A DNA stretch of 64,000 nucleotides from Chitinophaga niabensis (GTDB lineage: Bacteria; Bacteroidota; Bacteroidia; Chitinophagales; Chitinophagaceae), in contig NZ_FSRA01000001.1 of NCBI RefSeq assembly GCF_900129465.1, positions 496,001 through 560,000 of the forward strand. Direction: 5' to 3'. Positions 35,881 through 44,401 of this stretch are shown piece by piece. Positions within the stretch are counted from its first letter, which is position 1. Each line of letters starts with the position of its first letter. Under the pieces are notes generated by a model. The model made no database searches, was not told the origin of the DNA, and was given only the letters and a program-made list of their open reading frames with translations. The position numbers and the translations under genes are program-made.

Positions 35881-36825
35881 TCAATGTTGAACAGATTTTT
35901 TAAGATAAGTTCCCCAGGTGAGGTTGTCTTTCCCGAATTGCTGCACCCTGGCCCTTTCTATGGCATATTGTGCCATGGTGTTCACTACCCATTCAAAATT
36001 CTCTTCACCAACGGACACAGCATCTGCATCCGGGGCAGGATTGCAGAAGTCTATGGCATAAGGGATGCCATCCCGTACTGCCAGTTCCACCGTATTGAAA
36101 TCATAGCCCAATGCGCGGTTCAGTGCCAGCACATAGTGTTCCATGGCCTGGTACAGTTTTTCGGAGGGTTGGAAGCCTGCTTTGTAACGGTCTGCCGGTG
36201 GGTTACGGGGCTCATAGGGCATGATCCTTACGTGTTTGCCACCAATGCAGTAACAGCGGTAATATTCTTCAAACAATATTTCTTCCTGTAATAACATCAC
36301 AGATTGCCCGGTTTGTGCATGGAGTGTGAAGAAGGCTTCTTTATCGGCCACCCGGTATACATCCTTCCAGCCGCCACCGGCAAAAGGTTTCATGTAAGCG
36401 GGGAAACCTGTATAGTTAAAGATAGCCTCCCAGTCCATAGGGTAGCGGAGGTTGCGGAAAGAGCGGGCGTTGGTTTCAGGGGGTAATTCAAAAGAGGGCA
36501 GCAGTGCGGTTTTCGGAACGGGAATGTCCAGGCTTAATGCCAGTGCATTGTTGAAGAACTTTTCATCTGCGCTCCACCAGAAGGGATTGTTGATAACGGC
36601 GGTACCATCCAGTGCGGCATTTTTCAGCCATGCGCGGTAAAAAGGAACGTCGTGGGAGATGCGGTCGATGATCACGGCATATTCTCCTGCCTGGCCCTGC
36701 AGGGCTTTATCGATCACCACAAACTCCGCATGCATGCCGGGTTCACAGTGGCGGTTCACGCGGTCCACAAAAGCCTGGGGGAAAGTATTCTCCTGCCCAA
36801 ACAAGATTCCAATCTTTTTCATCAT
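35881..36825 (-). CDS. ATP-grasp ligase (RimK-like), amidoligase operon
   Basis: 314 residues. ATP-grasp features: PAYMKPFAGGGWKDVYRV (about 153-170), LLQEEILFEEYYRCYCIGG split over about 190-208, FNTVELAVRDGIPYAIDF and DFCNPAPDAD, which supplies the metal-binding acid and Asn near 265-275. It starts 3 bp after the esterase gene stop. It may form peptide bonds between small acids and amines (inference). It is not of the MvdC/MvdD type found at 10924-12862. Confidence 0.8.
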   Translation of the reverse strand: MMKKIGILFGQENTFPQAFVDRVNRHCEPGMHAEFVVIDKALQGQAGEYAVIIDRISHDVPFYRAWLKNAALDGTAVINNPFWWSADEKFFNNALALSLDIPVPKTALLPSFELPPETNARSFRNLRYPMDWEAIFNYTGFPAYMKPFAGGGWKDVYRVADKEAFFTLHAQTGQSVMLLQEEILFEEYYRCYCIGGKHVRIMPYEPRNPPADRYKAGFQPSEKLYQAMEHYVLALNRALGYDFNTVELAVRDGIPYAIDFCNPAPDADAVSVGEENFEWVVNTMAQYAIERARVQQFGKDNLTWGTYLKKSVQH

Positions 36826-36828
36826 GGA

Positions 36829-37608
36829 TCATGGCTTTAAGAACGACAAATAATGTGGCAGCATCTCTCTCCATACCGGCCAGTCGTGCAGGGTATTGGG
36901 TCTGATGTCCAGCCAGTGCTGTATCTGTTTGTTAGACAGGATGCCGGAGAACTGTTCGTTCTGGGAAAGGGTCACATCCCTTTCTGCAGCGCCCAGAACA
37001 ATACCCATTCTCCAGAGATCAGGATGTTTATTTTCCGGCATGAAGTCCATGGGGTTGTTGTAATACACATTATCATCGTAATACCCGTCTATCCTGGAAC
37101 TGATATCGAACAAACCACTCATGGAGAACAGGTAGGACACTAACTCCGGATGCCTGAATGCAAAATTGGCGGCATGATACCCTCCAAAACTGCATCCTGC
37201 CATCGCTATGCGCTGGTGGCCGGTTTCTGCTATGGCACGGGGGATCACTTCATTCAGTATAACGGCATCATAACACATATGGTTCAGTGCTCTTTCCGCG
37301 GGGCTGATCTGTTTATTGTACCAGCTCTGGGTATCAATGCCATCCGGGCAATAGATCTTCACATGCCCGTTATTGATGTACCAGGCTACGGCGTCTATCA
37401 GGCCGCGGTCTTTGCTTTCGTAATAACGGCCCATAGAAGTGGGGAAGAGGATGAGCGGGTAACCGCTATCCCCGAAGACCAGCATTTCGAAATCCCGGCC
37501 AATATGTTCAGAGTGCCATTTATAATAGTTTTCAGTCAAGGGATCGGGCTTTATAGTAAGGATATTTCTTGGATGCCCCGGGGGCATTGCAGGTTCTACG
37601 AATTTCAT
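36829..37608 (-). CDS. Esterase D-like alpha/beta hydrolase of amidoligase operon
   Basis: Start set at 37608 (MKFVEPAMPP), 34 bp after the upstream stop; an ATG at 37686 would overlap the previous gene. 259 residues of the PF00756-type esterase fold. The nucleophile Ser lies in MAGCSFGGYHAANFAFRHPE, and the C-terminal His is likely in LHDWPVWREMLPHYLSFL. It may release or trim the operon product (inference). No signal peptide. Confidence 0.83.
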   Translation of the reverse strand: MKFVEPAMPPGHPRNILTIKPDPLTENYYKWHSEHIGRDFEMLVFGDSGYPLILFPTSMGRYYESKDRGLIDAVAWYINNGHVKIYCPDGIDTQSWYNKQISPAERALNHMCYDAVILNEVIPRAIAETGHQRIAMAGCSFGGYHAANFAFRHPELVSYLFSMSGLFDISSRIDGYYDDNVYYNNPMDFMPENKHPDLWRMGIVLGAAERDVTLSQNEQFSGILSNKQIQHWLDIRPNTLHDWPVWREMLPHYLSFLKP

Positions 37609-37642
37609 GAAAAATAATGGCTTCTCAAAGGTCAGGGAGAAT

Positions 37643-38464
37643 TTAGTTTTTGACGGGAACGGTTTCCCATCCTTTATACTCACCACCCAGGCCGGCGGCC
37701 TTTTTACGGAGGTAAATGATCATGCCGCTGATAGTGGAAGCATCGGGCAGGGCCGGTTTAGAGATGGTCACCAGGCCGGGGCGGTCTTTGCTGGCAACTT
37801 TTTTAGGCTGGTCTGCCACCCGGAACCCTTCCTGCTTCATCTGCTCAATAAATGTGCTGCGGTTTTTTCCATCAGGGAAAAAGAAGCTATAGTCCACCGG
37901 CCTCTCCTTATCCCGTTTGTCCCCTGCTTCTGCGAGCTGAAGCAGTACTTTGGAAACATTGAGCTGTTCCAGGATGATCTCATTTGGGTAAAGGAACTTC
38001 AGATAGCCTTCCCATTCAGGATCGTGGCGGATATTGATGTAGTGTTTGAAGGCCGGGTAATTATCCTTGTAAAAGGTCTGCAGCGAAAAGCGTACATCCA
38101 TGGAGTCCTGGAGATAGAAATAAAGCAGTCTTTCGCAATTGTGCGTCCAGCTGCCGGCAAAGGTGGTCTTTCCGAGGAAGCTTACCTGGCGCGCCAGTGC
38201 GTCGTCTATGGATTGCAGGGTTTCCACCATTTCAGGAGTAGGGAGGCCATCTTTGCAGTCAGAGAAAGTAACGCCGGTGATCAGCACAAATCCCTGGTCT
38301 TTGACCGGTGCTTTTTCCTTCAGGCTCATATTCAGCAATGTTATGCCCAGCCCTTTTTCGTAGGATGCGATATATGATTCCCAATGATCATCCGCCTGTG
38401 CAAAAGTGTTTTCACAGAAGGCCAAAAGTAACAACGCACATATCAGTTTAGCTAAATTCATCAT
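37643..38464 (-). CDS. Secreted DUF695/RraB-like protein, first gene of operon
   Basis: 273 residues with a signal peptide (LICALLLLAFCENTFAQ, cut near 22). Residues about 25-160 resemble DUF695 (DHWESYIASYEKGLGI, GSWTHNCERLLYFYLQD). Residues about 180-270 resemble an RraB-type domain (DYSFFFPDGKNRSTFIEQM). It heads the run of seven minus-strand genes. The function is unknown, and its export sets it apart from the cytoplasmic ligases that follow. Confidence 0.68.
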   Translation of the reverse strand: MMNLAKLICALLLLAFCENTFAQADDHWESYIASYEKGLGITLLNMSLKEKAPVKDQGFVLITGVTFSDCKDGLPTPEMVETLQSIDDALARQVSFLGKTTFAGSWTHNCERLLYFYLQDSMDVRFSLQTFYKDNYPAFKHYINIRHDPEWEGYLKFLYPNEIILEQLNVSKVLLQLAEAGDKRDKERPVDYSFFFPDGKNRSTFIEQMKQEGFRVADQPKKVASKDRPGLVTISKPALPDASTISGMIIYLRKKAAGLGGEYKGWETVPVKN

Positions 38465-38547
38465 ATAGGATTTCTACATGTAAAATATCGATTTCTTCAT
38501 AATCTCTAGCATTGTTTTTGCTAACTTAGTGTACAACCCTTCTGCTT

Positions 38548-39312
38548 ATGCTTCCCAGGAAAGAATCTTTTGGCCAATACTCACTTTACCTGCAAAGGGA
38601 AGTGACCTTCGATTGCTATCTGCCCGCCAATACCCGCGAAACGCCTCACCTGTTATTGCTGAACGACGGGCAGGACCTGGCAGAGATAGGTTTTCCGGCC
38701 ATGCTGGAACAATTACAGGATACCATTCACCCTTCTCTATGGGTAGTGGCCGTACATGCAGGGCCGCAAAGGCTGCAGGAGTACGGTACGGCAAAACATG
38801 TGGATTACCAGGGCCGTGGCTGCAAAGCCGGGCTGTATACCCGTTTTATCCTGAAGGAATTATTGCCTTTCCTGCAGCAGCGTTACCATCAGAGCTTTCC
38901 TGATAAAACTTTCGGAGGGTTCTCTATGGGCGGCTTATCCGCACTGGACATTGTGTGGAACAATCCCGCACAGTTCCACAAAGCCGGCGTATTCTCCGGT
39001 TCGTTGTGGTGGCGTTCTTCCAATGAGGATACCAATCACCGCATTATGCACCGCCAGGTAAAAGAAGGGCGTTTTCATCCGGACCTGCGTTTCTTTTTTG
39101 AGGCTGGAACAGAAGACGAAATGTCTGACAGGAATATTAACGGCAAGATAGATGCGGTGGATGATACGGAGGACCTGGTGGCGATACTGGAAGAGAAAGG
39201 GTATGAAAAAGGGAAACACATTCAATATACACTTGTGGAAGGTGGTAAACATGATCTGAATACCTGGGCCGGTGTGATGCCGGGGTTCCTGGAGTGGGTG
39301 GTGAATACCTGA
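38548..39312 (+). CDS. Esterase D-like alpha/beta hydrolase
   Basis: 254 residues, PF00756 type. Ser nucleophile in FGGFSMGGLSALDIVWNNP, acid near FEAGTEDEMSDRN, His in VEGGKHDLNTW. It resembles esterases that act on siderophore or carbohydrate esters. No signal peptide. It is divergent from the amidoligase operon, with an 83-bp gap, and is a second hydrolase beside it. Confidence 0.87.
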   Translation: MLPRKESFGQYSLYLQREVTFDCYLPANTRETPHLLLLNDGQDLAEIGFPAMLEQLQDTIHPSLWVVAVHAGPQRLQEYGTAKHVDYQGRGCKAGLYTRFILKELLPFLQQRYHQSFPDKTFGGFSMGGLSALDIVWNNPAQFHKAGVFSGSLWWRSSNEDTNHRIMHRQVKEGRFHPDLRFFFEAGTEDEMSDRNINGKIDAVDDTEDLVAILEEKGYEKGKHIQYTLVEGGKHDLNTWAGVMPGFLEWVVNT

Positions 39313-39335
39313 GTGTAATACAAGTACATAAAAAA

Positions 39336-39364
39336 GCCGGGGCGTTATTGCCCCGGCTTTTTTT
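39336..39364. terminator. Bidirectional terminator, esterase/Oar-like receptor
   Basis: GCCGGGGC/GCCCCGGC stem with a 6-nt loop, A-run before and T-run after. Confidence 0.88.
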
Positions 39365-39374
39365 GTGTATAAAA

Positions 39375-42300
39375 TTAGTTGAAAAGATAACGGAGACCTA
39401 CCTGCATTTGCCATCTTGAAGCAACGGCAGAGTTTGTTCTGAAAGGCGCATCTACTTTTGCAAAGGAGAAGCGGGGCTGGCCACCCGGACCATTGAAGTC
39501 GCGGAACGCCAGCGGGCTGGAGGTATTGGCGGTTTGTGTAACACCCCAGTCACTGTTCAGCAGGTTACCGAAGTTGATGATATCAAGTGTAAGCTGCAGT
39601 TTGCTTTTTGATTTGGGCGCCAGCTTTGCAAAATCCAGGTCTTGCGTCAGTTTTACATCAATGCGGTTAGCCCATGGAATGTCTGCACCATTTCTTTCTG
39701 CATATTGTCCTCTTCTGCTGTTCAGGTATTTGCTGTTGTTGATGAAAGCATTCAGGTCGTCCCAGATCTGAGCAGGCGTACGGGTATCAGGGGCAGTGTT
39801 GGGCCTTGTCTGATTCGGGATAAGGATGATCTCTGATGCATCCCTTGGCACGTATATCAGGTCGTTGGAAGTACTGTTGTCCCTGTTAACAGAACCGCCA
39901 TAAGTATAACTTACGCGTGAGTTCTGGAAGCCATCATTGTAAGGCGCACCTTCATAGATCAGTGCAAGCGTGGTGCTCAGGAATTTTGCATATTTCACGC
40001 TATAGGTTACAGTACCAACAACACGGTGTTTAACGAGGAAGTTGGTGTATGATAATACGGGGATGTTAGGATCACCTACAATCTGGTTCCCGGCATAGGC
40101 ACTGTTAGCCTGTGATCCGGGGCTGGATGTAACATCCTTTGCATCTGTATAAGCATAAGCTACCATGGCACCTAAACCGAAATCAAATTGTTTTGACAAT
40201 TGAGCGGATAAGGTGTAAGAATAACCTTTGGATACGTTATCCAGCACAATGGCATTGGTAATAGATGGATTGATCCTGTTGGCATTACCGCCTGGGAATA
40301 ACGGGCGTTTATCGGGGCCGGGTAATGTACCGGTTGGCGCAACGAGATTCGCATCCCTGTGAAACACTGCATTCAGGTCTTTTGTATAGATACCTTCTAC
40401 CGTAGCAACGATATCACCTGGTAAACGCACGTCTGCTGCCAGGTTGGAGCGCCAGATCTGCGGATATTTGAAGTCGCCGTCTATCACGTTGATAGCATAG
40501 GTAGGTGGCAGGGAAGGATTAGCCGGGATATAAGCATTCGGATTATCAGTAAAAGGTCTGTCTGTTGGATTATTGCGGAATTCATTACCAAACAGCAACC
40601 CATTCTGACCTGCCTGGTTCACGGCCCATACAAACGGTATCCGGCCGGTGAAAATACCAGTTCCACCACGGATCTGTAACTTCTGGTTATTCATTACATC
40701 CCAGTTGAATCCCAAACGGGGAGACCATAGTAATTGTGCTTTTGGTAATTTACTCACATCCAGTTTCTCACCATCCCGGAATGTCATGGCATTCACGAGC
40801 GGATTGCTTTGCAGGGTGGAAGGATAGAAAGGCACATCCAGTCTTACACCATATGTGAGGCGGAAGTTGTCTGCTACCTGGAATTCATCCTGCACATATG
40901 CGGAGAACTGGGCAGTATTCAGATCTGCAGTGGGGGTAGGGTTACCTTTCACAGCAGAATAAGTAAGCTGATAGAGTGATGGATTAACACCGGCTACGCC
41001 ATTGGTTGCATCAACGAAATTTTGAAGGGAAGCGTAACGGTATTGTCCATACAGGAATTGAGCAAACCCATTTGAGAATTTAAAGTATTCACCGCTGACA
41101 CCAAAAAGAAGGGTGTGTTTGCCGGCATAATAGTTGAAATTATCAGTGATCTGGAACAGGTCCTGGCTAAGTGTGTTTAATCCACTGAAAGGCTCAGAAC
41201 CAAAAGAGATATAGTTTGAACCGTTCAGTTCAATATCCACAACAGGGAATGGTTTTCCGAATATTTCCCTTTTATCCCTGAAAGCGCTGTAAGTAACAGA
41301 CAGGTTATTGGAGAATTTATTGGAAAGCGTACTGTTCAATTCCGCCACAAAAGAATTGATCTTATTGTACTGGCGGTATTTCATGTTCTCGAAATAAATG
41401 GAAGTAGTACTCTGCCCGCGGCCTGAGTTGGAGTTGGAGGCGCTGGGTGCTTTATCCTGGTATGCATTCAGATAAGAATAACGGAAAGTGAATTTATTCT
41501 TTTCGTTAATGTTCCAGTCCAGGCGTACAGTGATCTTGTCGTTGTTCTGCGGATAAGAAAAACCCTGGTAAGCACCCGGATCATAGTTGTATTTGGTCCT
41601 CAGGATATTTCCCACGGTTTCAAGGTCTGTTTTATTCACCAGGGAAACGCCGGGAGGTAATGTCCTGGGGTCCGTAGTTGGGGTACCTGTATTGGCTACC
41701 AAAGTACTGGCCGGAGCGTCCTGCCTTTCCATTTCACCGTTGATGAAGAAGAACAGTTTGTTTTTGATGATCGGGCCACCTATGCGGAAACCCACCTGCG
41801 TTTGGTTAAAGTCATCCTTTGTAACGGTTTGTCCTTTTACTTTTCCTCCTGTTAAGGAATTGCTGCGGATAAAGGTGTATACAGACCCGGATATTTCATT
41901 GGTTCCGCCTTTGGTAACGGCATTAATACCGGCACCGGTGAATCCGCTCAGCTTCACATCGTAAGGGGCCAGGTTAACCTGTAACTGGTCAATGGCGTCC
42001 AGGCTGATGGGTTGTGCGTTAGCACCGCCGCCGGGGAGATCAGTGATACCAAAAGCATTACTGAAGAGAGAACCATCCACAGTGAAGCTGTTAAATAAAC
42101 CATTACGGCCGGCGAAGTTGAGGCTCTTTCCGGACTGAGGTGTTAGCCTTGTAAAGTCGGAAATACCGCGGCTCAGCGTAGGGAGCTTATTCAGCTGGTC
42201 CCTGTTGATAAAGGTGGCGGCACCTGTTCTGGAAGGGTTGAAGGTATTATCCTGGCGGCCGCTGATCACTACCTCCTGGAGGCCGGTAGCAGCAGCTTGC

Positions 42301-42626
42301 AGGCTGAAATCCTGCCGGAGGGTCTGACCCAGCGGGAGGTTTATATTTTCAATCTTTTCTTCTTTGTAGCTAACATAGGTTACCGTGATGGTATAGGGGC
42401 CACCTACGCGCATATTGGGAATGTTATAACGGCCACTTTCCTGGGTGGTGGTGCCATAAACGGAGCCTGTAGGGGTGTGAACAGCTTTTACTGTTGCCCC
42501 GATCAGTATTTCACCGGTAGCAGCGTCTTTGATGGTTCCCGTTATCCCTGAGGTAGTCACCTGGGCAAAGGCGGAGTTAACACATGATAATAGCAAGCAT
42601 AGATAGAGTAGTTTTCTGATTCCCAT
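39375..42626 (-). CDS. Oar-like TonB-dependent outer-membrane protein
   Basis: 1083 residues. Signal peptide 1-21, carboxypeptidase-regulatory-like domain about 27-110 (GTIKDAATGEILIGATV), plug about 115-230 (TFINRDQLNKLPTLSRGISD), then a large barrel ending in an aromatic strand (QVGLRYLFN). This is the Oar-type family found singly, without a SusD partner. The substrate is unknown; Oar proteins have been tied to adhesion and protein export. Confidence 0.88.
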   Translation of the reverse strand: MGIRKLLYLCLLLSCVNSAFAQVTTSGITGTIKDAATGEILIGATVKAVHTPTGSVYGTTTQESGRYNIPNMRVGGPYTITVTYVSYKEEKIENINLPLGQTLRQDFSLQAAATGLQEVVISGRQDNTFNPSRTGAATFINRDQLNKLPTLSRGISDFTRLTPQSGKSLNFAGRNGLFNSFTVDGSLFSNAFGITDLPGGGANAQPISLDAIDQLQVNLAPYDVKLSGFTGAGINAVTKGGTNEISGSVYTFIRSNSLTGGKVKGQTVTKDDFNQTQVGFRIGGPIIKNKLFFFINGEMERQDAPASTLVANTGTPTTDPRTLPPGVSLVNKTDLETVGNILRTKYNYDPGAYQGFSYPQNNDKITVRLDWNINEKNKFTFRYSYLNAYQDKAPSASNSNSGRGQSTTSIYFENMKYRQYNKINSFVAELNSTLSNKFSNNLSVTYSAFRDKREIFGKPFPVVDIELNGSNYISFGSEPFSGLNTLSQDLFQITDNFNYYAGKHTLLFGVSGEYFKFSNGFAQFLYGQYRYASLQNFVDATNGVAGVNPSLYQLTYSAVKGNPTPTADLNTAQFSAYVQDEFQVADNFRLTYGVRLDVPFYPSTLQSNPLVNAMTFRDGEKLDVSKLPKAQLLWSPRLGFNWDVMNNQKLQIRGGTGIFTGRIPFVWAVNQAGQNGLLFGNEFRNNPTDRPFTDNPNAYIPANPSLPPTYAINVIDGDFKYPQIWRSNLAADVRLPGDIVATVEGIYTKDLNAVFHRDANLVAPTGTLPGPDKRPLFPGGNANRINPSITNAIVLDNVSKGYSYTLSAQLSKQFDFGLGAMVAYAYTDAKDVTSSPGSQANSAYAGNQIVGDPNIPVLSYTNFLVKHRVVGTVTYSVKYAKFLSTTLALIYEGAPYNDGFQNSRVSYTYGGSVNRDNSTSNDLIYVPRDASEIILIPNQTRPNTAPDTRTPAQIWDDLNAFINNSKYLNSRRGQYAERNGADIPWANRIDVKLTQDLDFAKLAPKSKSKLQLTLDIINFGNLLNSDWGVTQTANTSSPLAFRDFNGPGGQPRFSFAKVDAPFRTNSAVASRWQMQVGLRYLFN

Positions 42627-43055
42627 AACAAACGATTTGATGATGGTGCAAAGATCAAGAAATCCGGTCTTAAAACTTTAACTTGAAATTAACAAATTGT
42701 TACCACTATAGGGTTTTCAAGCCTTCTTCAATACTCTTGGATAATTTATCAGAATAACCATGATTAGCGTGGAAACGTTTAAGAACCGGTGAAGAATTTT
42801 CAGATTATCGAATTGGTATTGTTTTAATATGAAGCGTGAAGGGTTTAATCAGGAGGAAATAAGGGTTGCCGGTTTCCGGGGCAGAGGAGCAGCACGGGTA
42901 CAACAAAACATAACAGGATGGATGAAAGGTTTTTCTGTTAACGAAGGGATTGATAAAAGGGTAAGGGGGCCGCACCGGGGCTAACCTGCATCCCGGGTAA
43001 AACCGATTTTAAAGCGTAACTTTGCCCATCTTTTTATTTAACGAGACTATAGATT
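42627..43055. other. Divergent intergenic region before ribBA
   Basis: About 430 bp between the Oar-like receptor and ribBA. It is AT-rich near the receptor end and GC-richer before ribBA, with a -7 box at 43017. I looked for an FMN riboswitch and saw no match to its conserved core. A 51-codon ORF at 42829-42984 has no recognisable features. Confidence 0.45.
43017..43024 (+). promoter_or_regulatory. -7 box (TAACTTTG) for ribBA
   Basis: Perfect TAnnTTTG match 31 bp before the ribBA start codon; no good -33 element is visible. Confidence 0.5.
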
Positions 43056-44258
43056 ATGTTGGATACAATTGAATCCGCCATTGAGGATATAAAGAAAGGA
43101 AAACTGGTGATTGTGGTGGATGATGAAGACCGCGAGAACGAAGGGGATTTTATCACAGCCGCCAGGAATGTAACACCGGAGATCATCAATTTCATGAGCA
43201 CTCATGGCCGTGGCCTGATCTGCGCGCCCCTGGTAGAAGAACGCTGCGAGGAGCTGGGGCTGGAACTGATGGTAAGGGACAACACAGCTTTGCACCAAAC
43301 ACCATTCACCGTGTCCGTAGACTTATTAGGGCATGGCTGCACAACCGGTATTTCTGCCTCAGACCGTTCCAAAACGGTGCAGGCACTCATTAACCCGGAT
43401 ACCCGTCCGGAAGAGCTGGGTAAACCCGGTCATATTTTCCCTTTACGGGCCAAACAGGGCGGTGTACTCCGCCGTACCGGCCATACAGAGGCCACCATAG
43501 ACCTGGCCCGCCTGGCAGGCTTTGAGCCGGCCGGCGTACTGGTAGAGATCATGAATGAAGATGGTTCCATGGCCCGCCTCCCTGAACTCCGGGAAATAGC
43601 TACCAGGTTCGACCTGAAGCTGATCTCTATTAAAGACCTCATCGAATACCGCCTCCGCACGGAGACCCTGATCGAAGAAGAAGTAAGGGTACAGATGCCC
43701 ACCAAATACGGCAACTTTGAGCTGGTAGCATTCAAACAGCTCAATTCCGGGGATATGCACATGGCCCTGAAAAAAGGCGACTGGGAATTGGGCGACCCGG
43801 TCCTTACAAGGGTACACTCCAGCTGCTTTACCGGCGATATCCTGCATTCCCTGCGCTGCGACTGTGGGGAACAACTGCAGGCCGCCATGCAAATGGTGGA
43901 GAAAGAAGGTAAAGGACTCATTTTATACATGAACCAGGAAGGCCGCGGCATTGGCCTGATGAATAAACTGAAAGCTTATAAGCTGCAGGAAGAAGGCCGG
44001 GATACCGTGGAAGCTAACCTGGAACTTGGCTTTGGTATGGATGAAAGGGATTATGGGGTTGGGGCGCAGATCCTGCGTCATATGAAAGTATCCAAGATCA
44101 GGCTGATCACCAATAATCCGAAGAAAAGAGCCGGTTTGAGAGGTTACGGATTAGAAATCGTGGAGAATGTAGGCATTGAAGTATCCCCTAACCCGCATAA
44201 CGAATTGTACCTGAAGACGAAGAGAGATAAAATGGGGCACGAGATATTGAAGGGGTAA
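43056..44258 (+). CDS. ribBA: Bifunctional DHBP synthase / GTP cyclohydrolase II
   Basis: 400 residues, two fused riboflavin-pathway enzymes. Residues 1-200 are RibB, making 3,4-dihydroxy-2-butanone 4-phosphate from ribulose 5-phosphate ([37 protein letters not shown]). Residues 205-400 are RibA, GTP cyclohydrolase II, with the zinc site in [19 protein letters not shown] and the RxGRGIG-like [11 protein letters not shown]. Length and order are those of normal RibBA. A short tandem repeat and a terminator follow. Confidence 0.96.
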   Translation: MLDTIESAIEDIKKGKLVIVVDDEDRENEGDFITAARNVTPEIINFMSTHGRGLICAPLVEERCEELGLELMVRDNTALHQTPFTVSVDLLGHGCTTGISASDRSKTVQALINPDTRPEELGKPGHIFPLRAKQGGVLRRTGHTEATIDLARLAGFEPAGVLVEIMNEDGSMARLPELREIATRFDLKLISIKDLIEYRLRTETLIEEEVRVQMPTKYGNFELVAFKQLNSGDMHMALKKGDWELGDPVLTRVHSSCFTGDILHSLRCDCGEQLQAAMQMVEKEGKGLILYMNQEGRGIGLMNKLKAYKLQEEGRDTVEANLELGFGMDERDYGVGAQILRHMKVSKIRLITNNPKKRAGLRGYGLEIVENVGIEVSPNPHNELYLKTKRDKMGHEILKG

Positions 44259-44300
44259 ATATGGCAGGTGGCTGTTTTTTTGACAGGTACCCCACCTTAC

Positions 44301-44366
44301 TACGGGATGGATACGGGATTGATACGGGATTGATACGGGAATGGTACGGGATTACTACGAGATTAT
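44301..44366. repeat. 11-bp tandem repeat (six units)
   Basis: Six contiguous 11-bp units based on TACGGGATTGA (two exact copies at 44312-44333, the others with small changes) lie between ribBA and the terminator. The period is about one helical turn. There are no spacers, so it is not CRISPR. Function unknown. Confidence 0.85.
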
Positions 44367-44371
44367 ATAAT

Positions 44372-44401
44372 AAAGGAAGTCTTTTAAAAGGGGCTTCCTT
44401 T
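44372..44401. terminator. Terminator between ribBA and TamB-like gene
   Basis: AAAGGAAG (44372-44379) pairs with CTTCCTTT (44394-44401), and T-rich sequence follows. It lies between convergent genes. Confidence 0.7.

Noticed and set aside
42829-42984. 51-codon plus-strand ORF before ribBA
   Set aside because: Basic, low-information product with no leader, membrane segment or motif; it lies in an intergenic promoter region.
42627-43055. FMN riboswitch before ribBA
   Set aside because: The conserved FMN-aptamer core sequences could not be found in this stretch.
44301-44366. CRISPR or REP-like array
   Set aside because: The unit is only 11 bp, without spacers or palindromic structure.
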